Shown piece by piece: positions 1 to 6,835 of a stretch of DNA of 10,791 nt. The stretch lies in assembly GCA_946479785.1 (NCBI GenBank), contig CAMLHQ010000098.1, positions 1 to 10,791 on the forward strand. Reading direction: 5' to 3'. Below the pieces are notes generated by a model that was not told the origin of the DNA, did no database searches, and worked only from the letters and a program-made list of their open reading frames with translations. Position numbers and translations under genes: made by a program. Position 1 is the stretch's first letter. Each line of letters opens with the position of its first letter. This DNA comes from an uncultured Nitrospira sp. (GTDB lineage Bacteria > Nitrospirota > Nitrospiria > Nitrospirales > Nitrospiraceae).

Positions 1-591
1 ACCGAGCGGCGCGAATCCTCCTGGTGGACGATCCGTCCCCGTCCATCGGCTCGTTGGTAACACGATCTGCTGATAGAAGGTGACGGATGGGCGTGAGCTA
101 TCAGGGTCCTGCACGATCGGGCGATATTTCATGATGAGCGAGAAGTCACCCATACCGGTATCGGTGGTCCATGGGCCTCCCTTTCCAGCATTGGCGGACG
201 CGGTGTCTTTCGACCAGAAGGAGATCATGGAAGTGGATGCTCCGAGTTCCACATGGTCGGTTAGGCCATAGGCCATGGTGACAAGTGGTTGAACCGCATA
301 GGTATGAACGGGGCCATTCTTGGCATCATTGGGGAGCGACAAGGTATTCCCATAGCTTTTCTCGGAAATCTGGGAGAAGAGGAAAGGGCGCACAGAAAGT
401 TGGCCTTGAGGATGAATGTCTACAGCCTGAAGGAGGAGTGGACCCTCGGAAAATGGGTTCCAACTCTGTCGGTATTTCTTAATCTCCTCGTCTGAGGGAA
501 CCCAATCGAACGCAGCAGCAGAGAGTGGCGAGATCGCAACGGAGATAACCAAACCTGCCAAGAGTCCGGCCTGTTGTTTTCTCTTCTTCAT
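1..591 (-). CDS. Outer-membrane beta-barrel-like protein, N-terminal part (runs off left edge)
   Basis: The minus strand is open from an ATG at 591 to the first base, giving 197 residues with no stop, so the C-terminus lies outside the window. The protein starts with a basic n-region (MKKRKQQ), a hydrophobic core and a signal peptidase I-like site after SPLSAAA (about residue 27). The mature part has alternating polar and hydrophobic strands and the segments YGLTDHVELGAS and GMGDFSLIMKYRP, followed by a PSVTFYQQIVLPTS strand. These resemble the Phenol_MetA_deg family (PF13557) of putative outer-membrane transporters. That family link is from memory of its motif pattern and is moderate. No strong Shine-Dalgarno precedes the ATG, but a good sigma70-like promoter lies about 55 bp upstream. 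It is transcribed divergently from the molybdate cluster and may be functionally unrelated to it. Confidence 0.8.
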   Translation of the reverse strand, partial: MKKRKQQAGLLAGLVISVAISPLSAAAFDWVPSDEEIKKYRQSWNPFSEGPLLLQAVDIHPQGQLSVRPFLFSQISEKSYGNTLSLPNDAKNGPVHTYAVQPLVTMAYGLTDHVELGASTSMISFWSKDTASANAGKGGPWTTDTGMGDFSLIMKYRPIVQDPDSSRPSVTFYQQIVLPTSRWTGTDRPPGGFAPLG

Positions 592-644
592 ATGAGTTAC
601 GGGATCTTCAATGTACATAATTCCGGTCGACATTGATATTTCTG

Positions 645-674
645 ACTATAAATTAAATGAATCTACATAGTCAA
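645..674 (-). promoter_or_regulatory. Sigma70-like promoter for the leftward outer-membrane protein gene
   Basis: Read on the minus strand, a -35 hexamer TTGACT (plus-strand 669-674) is followed after 18 bp by a -10 hexamer TATAGT (645-650). Each matches the consensus at 5 of 6 positions. Transcription would start near 637, leaving a 5' UTR of about 45 nt before the ATG at 591. The surrounding region is markedly AT-rich compared with the genes, as expected for a divergent promoter region. Assignment is by eye only. Confidence 0.5.
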
Positions 675-757
675 CAAATATTCAAACGCGTAATGGAACA
701 CGGCAACACTGTAAATACCAATTGTAAAAGACGTGGGATTTTTAATAAAATAAATCC

Positions 758-785
758 TGTATAGTTGACAATATGCCATAATACA
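758..785 (+). promoter_or_regulatory. Candidate promoter/operator of the regulator gene
   Basis: Just upstream of the regulator, an extended -10 element (TGC followed by CATAAT, 774-782) would place the transcription start about 15 nt before the ATG at 805. A TTGACA hexamer at 765-770 lies too close to serve as its -35; it could instead pair with a poor -10 near 788. The segment is bounded by the inverted repeat TGTAT (758-762) and ATACA (781-785), and the 28-bp stretch is imperfectly dyad-symmetric. That is the size and position expected of an autoregulatory operator for an XRE-type dimer. Both the promoter and the operator are inferences. Confidence 0.3.
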
Positions 786-804
786 TGCTACTCAGTTTTT
801 CATC

Positions 805-1974
805 ATGGGTCAGAAACATCAGGCAGAGCCGTCCGAACATTTCGATAATCGCCTCAAAGATCTCCGTGTTGCACGAAGCCTTTCACAAGGCGAGCTTGCC
901 GCCAAATCCGGCATCAGCCGTCAGGCAGTTTCTTCTATTGAGTCCAATGTTTACTTACCCACTACCGCAGTAGCACTGCGGCTCGCCTCCGTCCTTGCCT
1001 GTCGCGTTGAAGACTTGTTCAGTCTCGCTCAGTCGAACGATGTGATCGAGGGGACATTCCTTGGACCTCAACCGCAGCGTGACACGAAAAGCCCACCCGT
1101 ACGCGTCAAGGTGACAACCGTCGGAACTCGAACTGTCATTCGTCCTGTGACCGGACTCGGTGAGGTGTTGTCATACACAGTTCCGGCTGATGGATATTTG
1201 ATTGAAACTGTTGGGCAGCGATCAGGCTTAAAAGCTCGAGTTCGGCTTTCGCGGGATCGTCAGGCGATTGAACAAGAAATTTCTGTCGCTGGGTGCGACC
1301 CGGCCATTTTTCTTGCCGGCGAACACATGCGACAGAAAAAAGATCAGACGTCCGTCGTCGGGTGGACGATGGGAAGCATGGCCGCCCTCCATGCCTTGCA
1401 ACAGGGTGAGGTGCATGTGGCTGGGCTGCACCTCTTCGACCCTCTGAGCGGCGAATCCAACCTGCCATTTCTCAAGCGCGTTTTGAAAGGCGCGGCGTAC
1501 GACGTCGTGACCTTTGCCACCTGGGAGGAAGGGTTTCTCGTTCGACCTGGAAATCCGAAATCAATCCGTACAGCAGCCGATCTGGCCGAATCGTCCGTGA
1601 CACTGATCAATCGCGAGGAAGGATCCGGAGCAAGACTGTTGCTGGATCAACGGTTACGAGCGGCGGGTCTCGATCATATCCAGATACATGGATACGACAA
1701 AGTCGTGCCATCGCATTTCGAAGTGGCGCGAGCCATTGCGGGAAACCAGGCTGATGTCGGCATCGGCATTCGATCGGCCGCTCAGTTGTTCGGCTTGGAT
1801 TTCGTGCCGCTGCAGTCCGCCCGCTACGATCTCGTCGTGCCGAAGACGTATCTGAGGACTCATCCGACACTTGCCAATTTGTTTGATGCCATTACCAGTC
1901 GACCGTTCCGCACTGAGATCGAAGCATTGGGCGGCTACGATACCAGGGAAACCGGCAAGACTCGCACCCTATAG
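805..1974 (+). CDS. XRE-family regulator with C-terminal molybdate-binding-protein-like sensor domain
   Basis: A 389-residue one-component transcription factor. Residues about 16-72 form an XRE-type helix-turn-helix (RVARSLSQGELAAKSGISRQ and following helices to VEDLF). Residues about 160-380 match the PBP_like domain (PF12727, COG1910): the segments GWTMGSMAALHALQQGEVHV, AGLHLFDPLSGESNLPF, NREEGSGARLLLDQRL, ADVGIGIRSAA, and a closing LEALGGYDTRETG are hallmarks of this family. The domain is related to ModA-type binding proteins and is presumed to bind molybdate, tungstate or a cofactor precursor in the cytoplasm. No Shine-Dalgarno precedes the ATG at 805, so translation may be from a very short leader. 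The stop is 13 nt before the next start, implying cotranscription with the ModA-like gene. It probably controls the downstream molybdate cluster; this is inferred from context. Confidence 0.92.
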   Translation: MGQKHQAEPSEHFDNRLKDLRVARSLSQGELAAKSGISRQAVSSIESNVYLPTTAVALRLASVLACRVEDLFSLAQSNDVIEGTFLGPQPQRDTKSPPVRVKVTTVGTRTVIRPVTGLGEVLSYTVPADGYLIETVGQRSGLKARVRLSRDRQAIEQEISVAGCDPAIFLAGEHMRQKKDQTSVVGWTMGSMAALHALQQGEVHVAGLHLFDPLSGESNLPFLKRVLKGAAYDVVTFATWEEGFLVRPGNPKSIRTAADLAESSVTLINREEGSGARLLLDQRLRAAGLDHIQIHGYDKVVPSHFEVARAIAGNQADVGIGIRSAAQLFGLDFVPLQSARYDLVVPKTYLRTHPTLANLFDAITSRPFRTEIEALGGYDTRETGKTRTL

Positions 1975-1987
1975 AGCAGAGGGACTC

Positions 1988-2809
1988 GTGAATCGTTTTA
2001 TGGATATGACACGGACAAAGAAGGTGCTCATCCAAGGGATGATGATAGCCATGATCGGCCTTCTGGCGCCCTCATGGGTTGTGGCGAATGAGCACATGAT
2101 CATCGCGGCATCGCCGAGCCTTGCCGCGCTTTTGAACGCGCTTGGTCATGCGTTTGAAGACAAGCATCCAGGGGTGAAGGTCCAACTCTTCTATGGGACT
2201 GGTCTGGAGTTGCGGCAGGCAATCGCCACCATGGAGAACCGGAACAGATCGCAGTATTTCATCGGTTCGGGTCCGGTGCACTTGATTGCGCCGGGCGGCG
2301 ATGAGGTGATCACACGGTTGGAGGCAAGACAGTACGCTCAAGCACGCACGCCCTATGCCACCGAATCGCTTGTGTTGGTCGTCCCTGAATCGCTCGTGGA
2401 GGCTCCGGCTTCCTTCGAGGCGCTGGCGCAATCTGTTCATATCCGAATCGCGGTGGCTGACCCCAAGCTTACGGTCCTCGGACAGAAAACGCAGGAGTTT
2501 CTTCAGACGCTCGGAGGGCCCGAGGCATGGAAAGGGCGTGTGGATATTGCGACGGATGCGCAAGGAGTTCTCGACCATCTCATGAATGGGAAAGCCGATG
2601 CCGCTATCATCTTCGGGCCCGACGCCATTCAAGCAGCGAACCGCGTCCGCGTGACCGCAATCGCATCGGATCGACCGATCATGCATTCGATGGCGATGGA
2701 ACGATTCTGTCCCAATCGTCCCCTCTGCGAAGATTTTCTTGGTTTTATTCGAAGCCCTGACGCCCACTCCATCATCAAACAGCTGGGGTATGGCGTGCCG
2801 ACAAAGTGA
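1988..2809 (+). CDS. Divergent ModA-like periplasmic substrate-binding protein
   Basis: A 273-residue exported protein. I chose the GTG at 1988 because AGAGGG sits just upstream (1978-1983), it begins 13 nt after the regulator stop, and it gives a clean signal peptide (basic MTRTKK, hydrophobic core, cleavage near VVA-NE, residue 33). In-frame ATGs further upstream lie inside the regulator. The mature N-terminus, MIIAASPSLAALLNALGHAF, and the later blocks IRIAVADPKLTVLGQKTQEFL and GKADAAIIFGPDAI follow the ModA fold order. Several ligand-contact positions of the classical family look altered: the second-serine loop reads GTGLEL instead of SSS-type, FISAD has become FIGSG, and the YGSDA-like motif is FGPDA. 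It may bind another oxyanion or have a sensory or scaffolding role. No permease genes are adjacent. A cysteine pair (C241, C247) could form a disulfide. The family assignment is firm; the substrate is unknown. Confidence 0.82.
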   Translation: MNRFMDMTRTKKVLIQGMMIAMIGLLAPSWVVANEHMIIAASPSLAALLNALGHAFEDKHPGVKVQLFYGTGLELRQAIATMENRNRSQYFIGSGPVHLIAPGGDEVITRLEARQYAQARTPYATESLVLVVPESLVEAPASFEALAQSVHIRIAVADPKLTVLGQKTQEFLQTLGGPEAWKGRVDIATDAQGVLDHLMNGKADAAIIFGPDAIQAANRVRVTAIASDRPIMHSMAMERFCPNRPLCEDFLGFIRSPDAHSIIKQLGYGVPTK

Positions 2810-2927
2810 GGCTATGGGCCGCGACACCGTGAAACGCATGATGTGTTGGCGCTGATCGTCAAACTCAGACGTCTGATAGCCATCATTAATCATGCGTATG
2901 GATATTGGAGCGAATAGGAGGATGTCG

Positions 2928-3617
2928 ATGGTGAAGGAACGAGGAGCGCGGCAGTCAACGGTGTGTGTCTTGTCAATCGTGAGCGTGCTCGGCATGGTCT
3001 TCACTGGGTGTGCACGATTGCCCTATACCACGAAGATCGTGCACGAGGAAGATCGGGTCGCCGTGGTGTTGCAACAGGAGCTCAAACCGGCAGGATATGC
3101 TCAGCCGGTTGAGGTGACATCGGAGGAAGTGGCGGCATTGTTGCGCGGCTACTCCCTGCGAGAGCAGCAGCGGCTCCCATTGCGGTGGTTTGCGGAAGAA
3201 CAACGGCCAAAAACGCTGTTTCGAGAAGATGAAATCCAGGTGCTGTCGCCGTACGTTGCGGAGGCGCTACGGCAGGTAGGACCCAATGATCGGGTGTACT
3301 TCACAGTCTTCGCGCCAGGCCTAAATCCGCGATACCAGCGTGACGTGACGGGTGGGTGGATCGTGGTGCGGGATCAGTTCTTCCACCTCACGATCGATTA
3401 TTATCATGTGCAGCAACCGGTCAGAAAGACCGATCTTTATGACTACAACTATCCCACACCCTGGACCATCGAGCACACCTACCTCCTATACTTCGAACCG
3501 GGGCGGTTTTACCTGACTGACCCGAAGACAGACACGCGTGGAGTGGACTTCAGGGAATTTCTCAAAGTCGCTTTCCTGCATGGCCAGACCGGTTTATCCG
3601 GCTCCTCCGGGCGCTAA
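2928..3617 (+). CDS. Unrecognised lipoprotein (229 aa)
   Basis: The start is the ATG at 2928, set by a perfect AGGAGG at 2916-2921 with 6-nt spacing; earlier in-frame ATGs at 2892 and 2922 are too far from or too close to it. The product has a short basic n-region, a hydrophobic stretch and a lipobox VFTGC, so it is predicted to be a lipid-anchored envelope protein of about 203 mature residues. The body is mixed alpha/beta with EVTSEEVAALLRGYSLREQQ (helical), DRVYFTVFAPG, and a tyrosine-rich YNYPTPWTIEHTYLLYFEPG segment. I do not recognise a family with certainty. It lies between the ModA-like gene and the porin and on the same strand, which suggests an envelope role in the same pathway. The 118-bp gap before it could hold its own promoter, but I see no clear one. 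Confidence 0.82.
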   Translation: MVKERGARQSTVCVLSIVSVLGMVFTGCARLPYTTKIVHEEDRVAVVLQQELKPAGYAQPVEVTSEEVAALLRGYSLREQQRLPLRWFAEEQRPKTLFREDEIQVLSPYVAEALRQVGPNDRVYFTVFAPGLNPRYQRDVTGGWIVVRDQFFHLTIDYYHVQQPVRKTDLYDYNYPTPWTIEHTYLLYFEPGRFYLTDPKTDTRGVDFREFLKVAFLHGQTGLSGSSGR

Positions 3618-3675
3618 CCCAAGACATTCTTATAGACCTTAATACTCGAACCGTCTTGATATGAAGGAGTGTGAC

Positions 3676-5472
3676 ATGAAGCGCAGCTCATTGTCGGCAT
3701 GTGGTTCCCAAGTTCGAGTCCTCCGGTGCGTCCGATTCTTCAGGCTGGCTCTTCTTGCACTGTTTCTATCGGTGTGGATCGTGCCGCAGGAGTCTCTTGC
3801 GGCCGAGGCCGGACGACTAGTCGAAAAAGATGGAAAGTATGTCTTCGTCGAGAGCATGGATCCTGCGACGAAACTGTTGCTGCAACGGGCATTGAAGCAG
3901 GGAACCATCACACAGGACGAATATGACGCGGTGGTCAAAGAGTCACAAGACCGCGCGTACTTGCTCCAACCCAACTTTAATGCCTGGTACGACCGGGGCT
4001 TTAACTTCTCGATGAACGATAATGCGTTTTTCTTGAAGATTCGCGGCCGGCTTGCGACGCGGTTCACGCAACGGTGGCGCAATGATGCCTGGCGAAACTC
4101 CGGAGATTCGAAAAATTATCCAGAACTGCTCGGTGTCTTCGGGGATTACCGGGCTAATCGGTTCATAGATGATTCGTCGACGTTCAATTTGAGGACGGCA
4201 CGGCTGTATTTCATGGGGCATCTCTTTAACCCGGATTTCAAATATTACGTGCAGTTAGCAGGAGAAAGCGCAGAAAATGCGCAGGCGCCTGGCGCCATTA
4301 CCATGCTCGATGCAAATTTCACGAGCACCCATATCAATTGGTTGAACGTTCAAGTTGGGCAGTTCAAGGTGTACTTCAACAGGTCCCAAATCAACTCAAC
4401 CGCCGCCATGCAGTTCGCAAACCGAGCCCTTGCGATGGACGCCTTTACGGCGAGCGGGTTGAATCGTCGAGACGTCGGCATCACGATCATGAACGACGAA
4501 GAGGTGTACCCGATCAATTATTATTTCGGCATCTTCAACGGCGAAGGTCCTTTGGTCAACCGGTTCGCTCAATTTTCGAGCGAGGAGCCGACCGCCGGCT
4601 GTCCGGGTGGGCAAACGGGCGGGAGTCCTTTTCCTTCTCCTGCAACTGGATGCCCGGTCAATCAGCGAAGCCTCAATGCCAACCTGCGGAGCAACGCGAA
4701 CCAACTAATGTACACGGGCAGATTGCAATGGAATGTATTGGGCAGGGCCGGGTATGGAGAGGGTGATATTGCCTATTCGGAAACCCCGCAATGGGCTGTA
4801 GGCGGAGCCTATGCCTATAATCCGGCCTTGAGCACCAGTACGGATAATGCATTTGTCGGCATCGATTTGGCTAATCTGAACCTGAGGCGTTCGCTAGCGG
4901 CGCTGGGCAATGGGAGAATTCTTGGGCAAGGCGATGTCGATTTTTCAACATGGACGTTGGACACGGCCTTTAAGTACAGAGGGTTCTCGTTCCAAGGAGA
5001 ATACTGGTTTCGGAACATTACGCGGCATAACAAGGGACTGCCCTGTCTCCAGACAGCAGGCGTTGGCGGTCCCTGCACGGCGTTTGCCCCAGGACAGTTT
5101 GGAAACGCGACGGGTTGGTATGTCCAGTCCGGCTATTACATTATTCCACGAAAATTTGAAATCGCCGCTCGCTATGCCTGGTGGGACCCTGATACGCATT
5201 CGGGCGGTGATCTGATCAAGGAGCTCGACGTCTCACTCAATTGGTTTCTCTTAGGCACCTACGACCATCAAATCATGGTGACGTATAGCAACATTGCGAT
5301 GGGGCAGGGTGGCTTTGCCATCGGGCGGAGTAGTCCATTACCAAGCACGGGAGGATCGCAAAATGCCGTTCCATGCCCAAGCACATTTCCCTCGGGCTGC
5401 GTTCCCTTGGATTCTCATGCTGGCACGCTCATCGAAAATTCGATCCGCGTCCAATATCAAATATTTTTCTAA
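3676..5472 (+). CDS. Phosphate-selective porin O/P-like outer-membrane channel
   Basis: A 598-residue protein starting at the ATG at 3676, where AAGGAG (3663-3668) is 7 nt upstream; the ATG at 3661 lies before that site. A long signal peptide ends near SLA-AEA (residues 41-44). Residues about 60-90 form a helical, SHOCT-like segment (LLLQRALKQGTITQDEYDAV). From residue about 97 on there are repeated amphipathic beta strands (FFLKIRGRLATRF, FNLRTARLYFMGHLF, LNVQVGQFKVYFNR, RRDVGITIM) typical of Porin_O_P (PF07396), and the chain ends in the strand VQYQIFF with terminal phenylalanine, the usual signal for BAM insertion. The mature chain has exactly six cysteines, as three close pairs in Gly/Pro-rich loops (C309/C326, C457/C467, C567/C575). 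By context it may admit molybdate or related oxyanions; the substrate cannot be read from sequence. Confidence 0.85.
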   Translation: MKRSSLSACGSQVRVLRCVRFFRLALLALFLSVWIVPQESLAAEAGRLVEKDGKYVFVESMDPATKLLLQRALKQGTITQDEYDAVVKESQDRAYLLQPNFNAWYDRGFNFSMNDNAFFLKIRGRLATRFTQRWRNDAWRNSGDSKNYPELLGVFGDYRANRFIDDSSTFNLRTARLYFMGHLFNPDFKYYVQLAGESAENAQAPGAITMLDANFTSTHINWLNVQVGQFKVYFNRSQINSTAAMQFANRALAMDAFTASGLNRRDVGITIMNDEEVYPINYYFGIFNGEGPLVNRFAQFSSEEPTAGCPGGQTGGSPFPSPATGCPVNQRSLNANLRSNANQLMYTGRLQWNVLGRAGYGEGDIAYSETPQWAVGGAYAYNPALSTSTDNAFVGIDLANLNLRRSLAALGNGRILGQGDVDFSTWTLDTAFKYRGFSFQGEYWFRNITRHNKGLPCLQTAGVGGPCTAFAPGQFGNATGWYVQSGYYIIPRKFEIAARYAWWDPDTHSGGDLIKELDVSLNWFLLGTYDHQIMVTYSNIAMGQGGFAIGRSSPLPSTGGSQNAVPCPSTFPSGCVPLDSHAGTLIENSIRVQYQIFF

Positions 5473-5575
5473 GACCCGGCCACCCTATTGGGCCACGAGG
5501 ATTGTATGATCGTCTGTCGATCTCACGGCAAATGGAGACGGCCTTGAATCATAGGGTGTGCAATCATACTCTCCC

Positions 5576-5620
5576 AAGGAGGTTGACGTGGTCACAACCA
5601 CTGACGCGGCACGAGCATGA
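5576..5620 (+). promoter_or_regulatory. Strong ribosome-binding site with a 10-codon leader ORF
   Basis: A near-ideal AAGGAGG (5576-5582) stands 5 nt before GTG at 5588, which opens a 10-codon frame (MVTTTDAARA) ending in TGA at 5618-5620. The stop overlaps an ATG at 5617 as ATGA, and that ATG is in frame with the small lipoprotein that follows. This could couple translation of a leader peptide to the lipoprotein, or it could be the decayed start of an earlier gene. Confidence 0.3.
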
Positions 5621-5643
5621 AGATCGTAGTCACGGAGACATTG

Positions 5644-5928
5644 ATGCGTCGCATAATCGGAACGATGGTGTTTCTCGCACTAACGACCGGCTGTAGCCCA
5701 TGGCATGCAGCGTATCTCGATAATTTGCAAGGACGTTCGACAGATGAAGTAAGGGAGAAACTCGGTTCGCCTAATCGTGTGCAGAAAGGGAGCGACGGCA
5801 CGGAACAGTGGCTATTTGAAGTGTGCGATGGGACGACCTATAAAGGCGCAGCCAGGTATAACTGCGAAGACTATTTCCTCACTTTCGACCAACAGAAGGT
5901 GCTTCGGCGGTGGAGTCGGAAGCAGTGA
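5644..5928 (+). CDS. Small lipoprotein, BamE/SmpA-OmlA-like
   Basis: A 94-residue lipoprotein. The ATG at 5644 is preferred: GGAG (5634-5637) is 6 nt upstream and the protein then opens with a compact lipoprotein signal, MRRIIGTMVFLALTTGC. An in-frame ATG at 5617 would add nine residues including an acidic one to the n-region. After the lipid-anchored cysteine, the segment LDNLQGRSTDEVREKLGSPN followed by GTEQWLFEV resembles the BamE/SmpA-OmlA fold, where a helix-turn pair precedes a small sheet. Members of that fold brace outer-membrane protein assembly or act as envelope adaptors. Two further cysteines (in EVCDG and YNCEDY) may pair. Its place directly after the porin suggests a role in assembly or stability of that channel; this is inference. 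Confidence 0.75.
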   Translation: MRRIIGTMVFLALTTGCSPWHAAYLDNLQGRSTDEVREKLGSPNRVQKGSDGTEQWLFEVCDGTTYKGAARYNCEDYFLTFDQQKVLRRWSRKQ

Positions 5929-5973
5929 TTGGCCCAGTGAAGTGCCTCTTGGCAGATGTGGAAAGGAGATGTC

Positions 5974-6771
5974 ATGCTGACTCCGAACAAGCGCAATGAG
6001 GTACACGGACAAGGTTATGAAGAATTAGATACACCGACCTCGCACTCAGCACAGCCGATGATGAACGTGATTCCTGCTCAGATTACTGCAATCCATCGTG
6101 GGCTGGTACGAGTGGGCATTCGAATGCGGGTTGGAGAACGAACCGATCTCCGGCTCCGATGGCCGGTTGAGTACCAGTCTGTACATGATGTCAAGATCGG
6201 TCAACCGGTAAAGGCTGTGATTCCAGCCCAGGCCGTGCATCTTGAAGCCGGGTATTTCCGACTGGGAAAACGAAGATGGAATCGTTGGATCGGACGCATC
6301 GTCCTTGTTGAGTCGCTGCGAGGCACACGGGTGATCACGGTCAAGATTCATAACGATCAGATGACACTGAAGAGCAGTGGCTCCTTTAGAGGGGCAGATG
6401 GCATGCCTCGGGCCTGGGACACGGTCAACGTCGTGGTCGATCCAACGGAGATCAGTCTCGCACAAGAATCGAGAAAGCCAGGCTCTACGACGAGTTTGAG
6501 GGTCGGGATGCTGGATCCTGTTTCTGAGGTGCGGGTGTGGCTCAAAGCACAGGTTATCGAAGTGAAAGAGGTCCCGTCGGGAAAGGTGCTCTCTCTCCTC
6601 ATCGGGTCGGCGCAGGTCCGGGTTATGATAGGACACGACGAAGACCCCTTCCGATGTTGGGCCTCGGGCATGGCTGTGGCTTTCTACGTCAATCAATATG
6701 AAGCCTGGGTAAAACCCCAGAATAATGAATATCCGCCGGCCCTTTGCGGGCCTCTTTATATTGACCGCTAG
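5974..6771 (+). CDS. Stand-alone protein with three TOBE/Mop-like segments (putative molybdate-binding)
   Basis: A 265-residue protein with no signal peptide, so probably cytoplasmic. The start at 5974 is set by AAGGAG (5963-5968) with 5-nt spacing. Segment 1 (residues about 31-92: NVIPAQITAIHRGLVRVGIR to GQPVKAVIPAQAVHL) lines up by eye with the C-terminal TOBE domain of the ModC in this window (GGKVSEI to GSPVTAAMKAGAVHL). Segment 2 (about 103-163, WIGRIVLVESLRGTRVITV to VNVVVDPTEISL) resembles the inner TOBE half of ModC (GQVIEQADGLATVRV to VCIRAEDVVL). Segment 3 (about 187-249, VWLKAQVIEVKE to AVAFYVNQYEAWV) has the same pattern. There is no Walker A, LSGGQ or Walker B motif, so it is not an ABC ATPase. 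It may store or sense molybdate like a molbindin. The repeats are degenerate and the assignment is by pattern only. Confidence 0.7.
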   Translation: MLTPNKRNEVHGQGYEELDTPTSHSAQPMMNVIPAQITAIHRGLVRVGIRMRVGERTDLRLRWPVEYQSVHDVKIGQPVKAVIPAQAVHLEAGYFRLGKRRWNRWIGRIVLVESLRGTRVITVKIHNDQMTLKSSGSFRGADGMPRAWDTVNVVVDPTEISLAQESRKPGSTTSLRVGMLDPVSEVRVWLKAQVIEVKEVPSGKVLSLLIGSAQVRVMIGHDEDPFRCWASGMAVAFYVNQYEAWVKPQNNEYPPALCGPLYIDR

Positions 6772-6835
6772 ACCTGCTTGCGGCGACACTAACAGAGGTT
6801 GAGAGTGCGTAACAGGCCATGAAAGGAATTGTGTA

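Noticed and set aside
80..495. Short plus-strand open frames over 80-495
   Set aside because: They overlap the minus-strand outer-membrane protein gene, whose signal peptide and beta-barrel pattern are far more convincing.
2865..2876. Perfect 12-bp palindrome TCAGACGTCTGA between the ModA-like gene and the lipoprotein gene
   Set aside because: Palindromes of this length are expected by chance two or three times in a window of this size, and it overlaps no recognisable promoter.
2072..3004. 310-codon open frame on the minus strand opposite the ModA-like gene
   Set aside because: It lies antisense to a gene with a clear signal peptide and ModA-family blocks, its translation is rich in Arg, His and Cys without recognisable motifs, and it crosses a plus-strand gene boundary.
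6738..6760. GGCCC/GGGCC hairpin followed by a T-rich stretch, possible terminator
   Set aside because: The stem is only 5 bp, the T-run is interrupted, and it lies inside the last codons of the triple-TOBE gene.
6046..6789. 247-codon open frame on the minus strand opposite the triple-TOBE gene
   Set aside because: The plus-strand frame has a good ribosome-binding site and TOBE-like repeats; the antisense translation has a Pro/His/Arg-rich, shadow-like composition and no start signal I can support.
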